Below, piece by piece: positions 6,900 to 11,096 of a stretch of 11,096 nt of DNA. Source of the stretch: Parvularcula sp. (GTDB taxonomy: Bacteria > Pseudomonadota > Alphaproteobacteria > Caulobacterales > Parvularculaceae); NCBI GenBank assembly GCA_003506635.1, contig DNZB01000389.1, positions 592-11,687 on the forward strand, read 5' to 3'. A program made the translations under genes and the position numbers. The first letter of the stretch is position 1, and the number at the start of each line of letters is the position of its first letter. The notes under the pieces are model-generated. The model did no database searches, was not told the origin of the DNA, and was given only the letters and a program-made list of their open reading frames with translations.

Positions 6900-6927
6900 A
6901 GGTAGGCGCTGAAAAACGACATTCAAG
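6900..6927 (-). promoter_or_regulatory. Sigma-32 (RpoH)-type heat-shock promoter
   Basis: Read on the minus strand: a C-run leading into CTTGAA (6927-6922), a 15-base spacer, then CCTACCT (6906-6900). The C-rich sequence before CTTGAA and the CCTA-type -10 agree with heat-shock consensus promoters (CTTG, about 17 bases, C-Y-T-A-T-N-T in alphaproteobacteria) with one mismatch in the -10. It predicts an RNA start near 6893. The position upstream of an hsp20 gene strengthens the call. A 7-bp dyad (CCTCAAG/CTTGAGG, 6875-6881 and 6896-6902) overlaps the -10 and start site and could be an operator. Confidence 0.6.
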
Positions 6928-6994
6928 GGGGGCGAAGGCTCCGGGGTTCGGCCTTTTGACGAGCCGTGCTAGAGCCGCTCGACCTGTCAGTCAT

Positions 6995-7008
6995 GGAGGA
7001 ATGCCCTC
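6995..7008 (+). promoter_or_regulatory. Strong ribosome binding site that fixes a GTG start
   Basis: GGAGGA at 6995-7000 lies exactly 8 bases before GTG 7009. No ATG in that frame lies nearby, and the ATG at 7001 opens only a three-codon frame whose TGA stop overlaps the GTG. The site therefore decides the start of the lipoprotein methyltransferase gene. TTGACG at 6956-6961 is a possible -35 box, but no good -10 follows it. Confidence 0.8.
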
Positions 7009-7866
7009 GTGAAGAAATTGCATGCCGCCGCCGCCCTTTGCGTTCTCTTGGGGGCTTGCGCCGAACGGCCCGCGTCCGCCGCCGCGCCCGCGGCAGCGCC
7101 GGCGCCTGACGCCGCCGCGCTTCTTGATGCAGCGATCGCCGGCGATCACCGCTCGCCGGAAGAAAAGGCGCGCGACGCCTGGCGACATCCGAAGGAGACG
7201 CTGACCTTCTTCGGCGTCGAGCCGGGCATGAGCGTCGTCGAGATCTGGCCGGGCGGGGGCTGGTACACGAAGATTCTCGCGCCCTATCTTAAAAATGGCG
7301 GCGGTGTTTACAACGCCGCGCAGCGCGATCCGGCGTCGAGCGCGCGCGCCGCGGAAGCCGTGCAGAATTTCAAAGACGCCTACGCCGACGCGACGCTTTA
7401 CGGCGACATCAATGTGACCGTGCTCGGTGACGGCTTCGATGTCGCGCCGGCTGGCACGGCTGATGTCGTACTGACGTTTCGCAATGTGCATAACTGGACG
7501 AGCGCCGGCCAGGCGGAAGCGAACTTCAAGGCTTTCTTCCGCGCGCTGAAGCCCGGCGGCGTTCTAGGCGTCGTCGAGCATCGCGCGAATGAAGGCGCGC
7601 CGGAAGATCCGGCGTCCGGCTATGTTCGCGAATCGACGGTGAAGGCGCTCGCCGAAGGGGCAGGGTTCGAATTCGTTGAAGCCTCGGAGATCAACGCCAA
7701 TCCCAAGGACACGAAGGATCACCCCTACGGCGTCTGGACCTTGCCGCCGGTGCGCCGCTCGTCGCAATCGCCGGGACAGGAAGCCCCGAATTTCGACCGC
7801 GCGAAATATGACGCGATCGGCGAAAGCGACCGCATGACGCTGAAATTCGTCAAACCGAAATCGTGA
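7009..7866 (+). CDS. Class I SAM-dependent methyltransferase-fold protein with lipoprotein signal (COG4798-like)
   Basis: 285 residues from GTG 7009. The N-terminus is a lipoprotein signal: MKK, a hydrophobic stretch (4-14) and lipobox L14-G15-A16-C17, so the mature protein should be lipid-anchored at C17, followed by an Ala/Pro linker (22-38). The rest is a Rossmann methyltransferase: the SAM loop VVEIWPGGGWYTKILAPYL (76-94), a long variable segment, the strand ADVVLTFRNVHNW (151-163), and KPGGVLGVVEHR (181-192). The C-terminal half has DHPYGVWTLPP (237-247) and a final DRMTLKF strand. The E-I-W-P-G-G-G and R-N-V-H-N-W motifs fit the predicted methyltransferases of COG4798, as I recall them, many of which carry a signal peptide. 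SAM is not known to be available outside the cytoplasm, so the true reaction is unclear. The stop overlaps the next gene's GTG by 4 bases (GTGA), which indicates translational coupling. It is first gene of a three-gene operon, divergent from hsp20. Confidence 0.85.
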   Translation: MKKLHAAAALCVLLGACAERPASAAAPAAAPAPDAAALLDAAIAGDHRSPEEKARDAWRHPKETLTFFGVEPGMSVVEIWPGGGWYTKILAPYLKNGGGVYNAAQRDPASSARAAEAVQNFKDAYADATLYGDINVTVLGDGFDVAPAGTADVVLTFRNVHNWTSAGQAEANFKAFFRALKPGGVLGVVEHRANEGAPEDPASGYVRESTVKALAEGAGFEFVEASEINANPKDTKDHPYGVWTLPPVRRSSQSPGQEAPNFDRAKYDAIGESDRMTLKFVKPKS

Positions 7867-8171
7867 CCGCGACGGACCTGCTCCTCGCCGCCGCGGCCGG
7901 CGCGTTTCGAAAGCCCTTCGGCGCGGTCTTGAAGATTGCGCCGGAGGGCGCGCCGGCGATTTTCGTCGACGGCCGCACGGACCCTTGCGCCGTCGCCCAT
8001 TCGCCGCCCGGCGGCGCGCCCCCTGTTTGCGTCTGGCGCGCCGGCGCCGATACGCTCTTGCGCATTTTTCAGGGCGGGCGGGCGCTCGAAAGCGCGTATC
8101 TCTCGGGTCGCCTCAAGATCAGCGGCGACATGAGCGTCATGGCCCGCCTCATCCTGGAGAGTTCCCCATAG
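7863..8171 (+). CDS. Small SCP2-like sterol/lipid-binding domain protein
   Basis: 102 residues from GTG 7863, overlapping the methyltransferase stop by 4 bases. It resembles a single SCP2 domain, a fold that binds sterols, fatty acyl chains or isoprenoids in a hydrophobic cavity without catalysis. Visible parts are the opening helix LLLAAAAGAFRKPFG (6-20), strands with FVDGR (34-38) and PVCVWRAGADTLLRIFQG (54-71), then the characteristic ALESAYLSGRLKISGDMSVMARLI (74-97), in which G-x-L-K-I-S-G-D is the family's best conserved stretch. There is no signal peptide; the first hydrophobic run is better read as the domain's first helix, so it is probably cytoplasmic. It would present or shuttle a lipid for the flanking enzymes. 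The frame is long, coupled at both ends and well coded, so the gene is real; the family call is by motif only. Confidence 0.8.
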   Translation: MTATDLLLAAAAGAFRKPFGAVLKIAPEGAPAIFVDGRTDPCAVAHSPPGGAPPVCVWRAGADTLLRIFQGGRALESAYLSGRLKISGDMSVMARLILESSP

Positions 8172-9121
8172 CCGACTTCATCCGCATCGAGACGAACAAG
8201 GTTCCTGAGGGCGCCGAAGCGATCGATTTCGCGGGCGCCGACGGGGGCTATCTTCGCGCCGCGCTCTTCCCGGCGAAGAACCATCGCGCGACGGCGGTGC
8301 TGATGGCCGGCCGGTCGGAGTTCATCGAGAAATATTTCGAGGTGATCGAGGACCTGCGCGCGCGCGGCTTTTCCGCAGCGACGATGGACTGGCGCGGACA
8401 GGGGCTGTCCGAACGCATGCTGCCTGTCCGCGAAAAAGGGCATATCCGCGATTTCGGCGTTTTCCGCTCGGACCTTCGCCGCTTCGTCGATGAGGTCGTT
8501 AAGAAGCGATTCAGCGGACCTTACGTCCTGATGACGCATTCGATGGGCGGCGCGCCGGCGCTGCAAATGCTCGCCGACGGCGACGACACATATGTATGCG
8601 CGGTTCTGTGCGCGCCGATGACCGCGCTGTTCGACGAGCCGCACAAGCGCCTCGGCGTCCGGCTTCTCGGCGAGGCGGCGACGCGCTTTGGACTCGCGCG
8701 ATACGCCATTCCGAACGTCAAGGAATATTCGCTGGAATTCGAAGGCAACGTCCTCACCTCAGACCGCGCCCGTCACAAGCGCTTTCAGGAGCTGCAATCG
8801 GCGGCCCCGAACGCGGCCATCCGCGAGCCGACCTATGGCTGGATCCGCGCCGCGACGGAGGCGATGGACGATCTTCATCGCAAGAACCGCTTTGCAAAAA
8901 TGAAGGTTCCGGTGCTGATCGTGTCGGCGGAAAATGACTGCCTTGTCCGGTCGCGCGATCATCTCTGGCTTGAAAAGCAGTCGCCGCTCATCGAAGTGGT
9001 GACGATCAAGGGCGCCCTTCATGAGATTTTGATGGAACGCGACGAGATTCGCGATCAGTACTGGAAAGCTTTCGACGCATTCGTCGAGCCGAGACTTGCG
9101 GCCGCGCGCGCGCGCGCCTGA
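8168..9121 (+). CDS. Alpha/beta hydrolase, lysophospholipase L2 / monoacylglycerol lipase-like
   Basis: A serine hydrolase of the PldB/serine aminopeptidase S33 type. Visible are GRSEFIEKYFEVIEDLRARG (48-67, the highly conserved oxyanion region), MDWRGQGLSER (73-83), the nucleophile elbow THSMGG with S125, the acid D257 in SAENDCLVR, and H285 in KGALHEIL: a complete triad. The family cleaves lysophospholipids or monoacylglycerols. There is no signal peptide. The start is odd: the frame has no ATG, GTG or TTG between a TTG at 7985, deep inside the SCP2 gene, and codon 44, which is too late because it would remove the first strands. ATA at 8168 sits 7 bases after GGAGA and overlaps the preceding TAG stop as ATAG, and it gives 317 residues, normal for the family. 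I therefore take it as the likely start; TTG 7985 (378 residues, Arg-rich extension) or a sequence error are the alternatives. It is the last gene of the operon, ending 4 bases from the RND gene. Confidence 0.9.
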   Translation: MADFIRIETNKVPEGAEAIDFAGADGGYLRAALFPAKNHRATAVLMAGRSEFIEKYFEVIEDLRARGFSAATMDWRGQGLSERMLPVREKGHIRDFGVFRSDLRRFVDEVVKKRFSGPYVLMTHSMGGAPALQMLADGDDTYVCAVLCAPMTALFDEPHKRLGVRLLGEAATRFGLARYAIPNVKEYSLEFEGNVLTSDRARHKRFQELQSAAPNAAIREPTYGWIRAATEAMDDLHRKNRFAKMKVPVLIVSAENDCLVRSRDHLWLEKQSPLIEVVTIKGALHEILMERDEIRDQYWKAFDAFVEPRLAAARARA

Positions 9122-9125
9122 CGCC

Positions 9126-11096
9126 TCACTCCGCGGCGCGCCGCCACGGCGCCGTTTCTTCGTTCGCCGGCGGGGCGGGCGGCAGGGGCGCGGGCGGTTC
9201 TCCCCGCCGCCCCAGAATGCGCCTGATGAGGCTTCGCGCGCTCTCGACCGCTGCCGGAGCGCGAGCGCCGATGACGGAGGGCGCAGCGAGAAGAACGGGC
9301 GTCAGGACCAGCGTCAGCAGCGTCGAGAACAAAAGCCCATAAACGACCGCTGACGATAACAACACCCACCAGTCGGACGTCGTCGACCCGCGCGAAATCA
9401 ACCCCGCGGCGAAATCGACGTTCAGTTCAAAGACCATCGGCAGCAGGCCGAGGATCGTCGTGCCCGTCGTCAGCAGAACCGGGCGCGCGCGCTGCACCGC
9501 GGCGCGGACTGCGGCGTCCCTGACGGCGAGGCCCTTGCGGCGGAGATGCTGATAGGTGTCGATGAAGATGATGTTGTTGTTCACGACGATGCCGGCGAGC
9601 GCGACGATGCCGACGCCGGTCATGATGACGCTGAGATATTGCCCCGTCAGCGCGATGCCGAGAAGGACGCCGAACACCGAGAAAAAGACGGCGGTAAGCG
9701 TCAGCCCGGCGTGATAGAAATTGTTGAACTGCAACAGCAGGATCATCGCGATCATGAACAGCGCCGCCGCCATCGCGCCCATGAAGAATTGCGCTGCGGA
9801 GTTCGTCTCCTCGTCGGCGCCGCGAATGATCCAGTCGATATCATCGCCGAGCGCGCCGGAGGAAAGCCAGGCCTTGACCTCGGCGATGGCGGCGTCCTGG
9901 CTCACCGGGTGACCGTCGACGCGGGTGTTGCCGTTCGCCTTGATCTCGATGATGCGCTTGCCGTCGCGCCGGACGACTCGGTCGACCTGCGGCTTCGCCT
10001 CGCGCGTCACGAAGTTCGACAGCGGCACCGACCCGCCTGGCGTCGCGACGGCGATGCGATCGAGCCCCAGAATCGAGCGCTCTTCCTCAGGGAACCGGAC
10101 GCGGATGTCGATTTCCTCGTCTGCGTCGTCCGGGCGGTATTTGTCGACGAGAAGTCCGTCGGTGACGAGTTGTAACATCGCGCCTGCTTCCTGCACGGAA
10201 AGGCCGTAACGGCCGGCGAGCGCGCGATCGATCTCCATCGACCATTCGACGCCCGGCAGCGGCAGCGAATCCTCCTGATCCATGTAGGTCGGCACTTCCT
10301 GCCCGTTGACGACGACAGTGTCCTCATCGACGAAGGCGCGGGTTTTCCGCGCCGCTTCCAGCATCGCTGGAAAACTCGGCCCCGAGATTTCGACCTGCAC
10401 GTCCTTGCCGATCGGCGGCCCGCCCTCGCGCTGGCGCACTTCGACGACGACGCCCGCCACGGCGCCGATCATGTCGCGATATTTTTCCGTGAGAACGCGC
10501 GAGGATTCGCGCTGCGAATAGGGGACAAGATTGACGCCGACGACGCCGATCGTCTCGGCCGGCATGTCGTTGGAGCGCGCAAGGCCAGGACCCGTCTGCA
10601 GGTAAATGCTCTCGATCGCCTCATGCCCTTCGATGCGCGCGGCGACTTCCTGAACCGCCGCGAATTTCTCCGCCGCCGACATGTTGCCGCGGCCGAGAAC
10701 GAGCACGTTGATCTCCTCGCTGTCGTTCTTGAGGAAGAATTCGACATCGGGCGAGGCGAGCGTGAATTCATTGTAGCAGACGAAGAGAACGGCCGCCGAC
10801 GCCAGCATGGCGAGCAGGGGCCTTTCAATCATCGAATTGAGGAAACGCGCATAGCCGCCGAAAACGCCGCCGAGCGTCAACGGATCAACATCATCACTGT
10901 CGACGCGCGCGTTCCCGCCGGTCTTTCCGGCGATCTTGAACCGCTGCTTGAGGCCCGGCGGCAGCCCCGCGACGGAGCCGAGGGCGGGAAGAAAGATCAG
11001 CGCCGAGACGAGCGAGGATGACAAAACGAATATCAACGTGATCGGCAGGTATTTCATGAATTCGCCGGAAATGTCGTTCCAGAACAGGAACGGCAC
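9126..11096 (-). CDS. RND-family efflux permease, C-terminal ~656 residues (runs off right edge)
   Basis: The frame is open at the window edge, so the N-terminal ~350-400 residues of a roughly 1,000-residue protein are outside. RND permeases are inner-membrane proton antiporters that export drugs, metals or lipids with a periplasmic adaptor and an outer-membrane channel. In the visible fragment there is a transmembrane segment (16-39, ending FLPALG), a cytoplasmic link, the segment starting the second repeat (about 93-109), the large periplasmic porter and docking region (about 115-430), and a five-segment block: 437-455, 463-483, 487-511, 540-556 and 576-604. The GIVALAGIVVNNNIIFID helix (496-513) matches the second-repeat signature. 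Where AcrB has lysine 940, this protein has asparagine, as in many RND members with V-N-N. The tail is Pro/Ala-rich. It converges on the hydrolase with a 4-base gap. The substrate is unknown, and adaptor genes are probably upstream, beyond the edge. Confidence 0.93.
   Translation of the reverse strand: MPFLFWNDISGEFMKYLPITLIFVLSSSLVSALIFLPALGSVAGLPPGLKQRFKIAGKTGGNARVDSDDVDPLTLGGVFGGYARFLNSMIERPLLAMLASAAVLFVCYNEFTLASPDVEFFLKNDSEEINVLVLGRGNMSAAEKFAAVQEVAARIEGHEAIESIYLQTGPGLARSNDMPAETIGVVGVNLVPYSQRESSRVLTEKYRDMIGAVAGVVVEVRQREGGPPIGKDVQVEISGPSFPAMLEAARKTRAFVDEDTVVVNGQEVPTYMDQEDSLPLPGVEWSMEIDRALAGRYGLSVQEAGAMLQLVTDGLLVDKYRPDDADEEIDIRVRFPEEERSILGLDRIAVATPGGSVPLSNFVTREAKPQVDRVVRRDGKRIIEIKANGNTRVDGHPVSQDAAIAEVKAWLSSGALGDDIDWIIRGADEETNSAAQFFMGAMAAALFMIAMILLLQFNNFYHAGLTLTAVFFSVFGVLLGIALTGQYLSVIMTGVGIVALAGIVVNNNIIFIDTYQHLRRKGLAVRDAAVRAAVQRARPVLLTTGTTILGLLPMVFELNVDFAAGLISRGSTTSDWWVLLSSAVVYGLLFSTLLTLVLTPVLLAAPSVIGARAPAAVESARSLIRRILGRRGEPPAPLPPAPPANEETAPWRRAAE

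Noticed and set aside
6803..6922. N-terminal extension of the heat-shock protein from ATG 6922
   Set aside because: No family similarity; the ATG lies inside the -35 box, and ATG 6802 has a proper ribosome site.
6068..7012. 314-codon plus-strand frame through the heat-shock gene
   Set aside because: It crosses the terminator, the antisense of hsp20 and its promoter; the conserved Hsp20 frame is on the other strand.
1..11096. Mobile element, CRISPR array, toxin-antitoxin, defence system or tRNA gene
   Set aside because: No transposase or integrase motif, no spaced direct repeats, no cloverleaf and no small paired genes of that kind were found; composition is even along the window.

Overview
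The window is GC-rich, densely coded chromosomal DNA. The codon use, the gene families, the heat-shock promoter type and a ROSE-like RNA thermometer all suggest an alphaproteobacterium; I cannot name the genus. I see no tRNA, rRNA, CRISPR array, insertion sequence, integrase or attachment site. Nine or ten protein genes account for nearly everything, and no gene-free stretch exceeds about 210 bases.

Layout. Bases 1-5319 are read on the minus strand in the order polysaccharide flippase (5319-3772), acyl-CoA ligase (3693-1990), acyl-CoA dehydrogenase (1916-711) and a second acyl-CoA dehydrogenase (701 to beyond the left edge). The last three look like one catabolic operon. The ligase would activate a carboxylic acid to its CoA thioester, and the paired dehydrogenases would introduce the alpha-beta double bond. 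The paired, diverged dehydrogenases resemble the two-subunit enzymes known from steroid and other bulky-acid degradation, but the substrate cannot be read from sequence.

An inositol-monophosphatase-family gene (5451-6239, plus) diverges from the flippase. It converges with a small heat-shock protein gene (6802-6344, minus), and a strong hairpin terminator serving the heat-shock gene lies between them. Upstream of the heat-shock gene are a sigma-32-like promoter and a leader whose last hairpin looks like a ROSE RNA thermometer. This is the best non-coding signal in the window.

Bases 7009-9121 (plus) form a tightly overlapping three-gene operon: a lipoprotein-signal methyltransferase-fold protein, a small SCP2-like lipid-binding protein, and a PldB/monoacylglycerol-lipase-like alpha/beta hydrolase. 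The hydrolase appears to start at a non-standard ATA codon that overlaps the previous stop. Together they suggest a lipid-handling module, possibly at the envelope. The operon ends tail-to-tail, with 4 bases between, against the C-terminal two thirds of an RND efflux permease that enters from the right edge (11096-9126, minus).

Most of the window is ordinary housekeeping and catabolic DNA. I found no convincing wholly new system. The points most worth checking are the thermometer and promoter, the lipoprotein methyltransferase/SCP2/hydrolase operon with its odd start, the G-quadruplex inside the terminator, and the asymmetric dehydrogenase pair.
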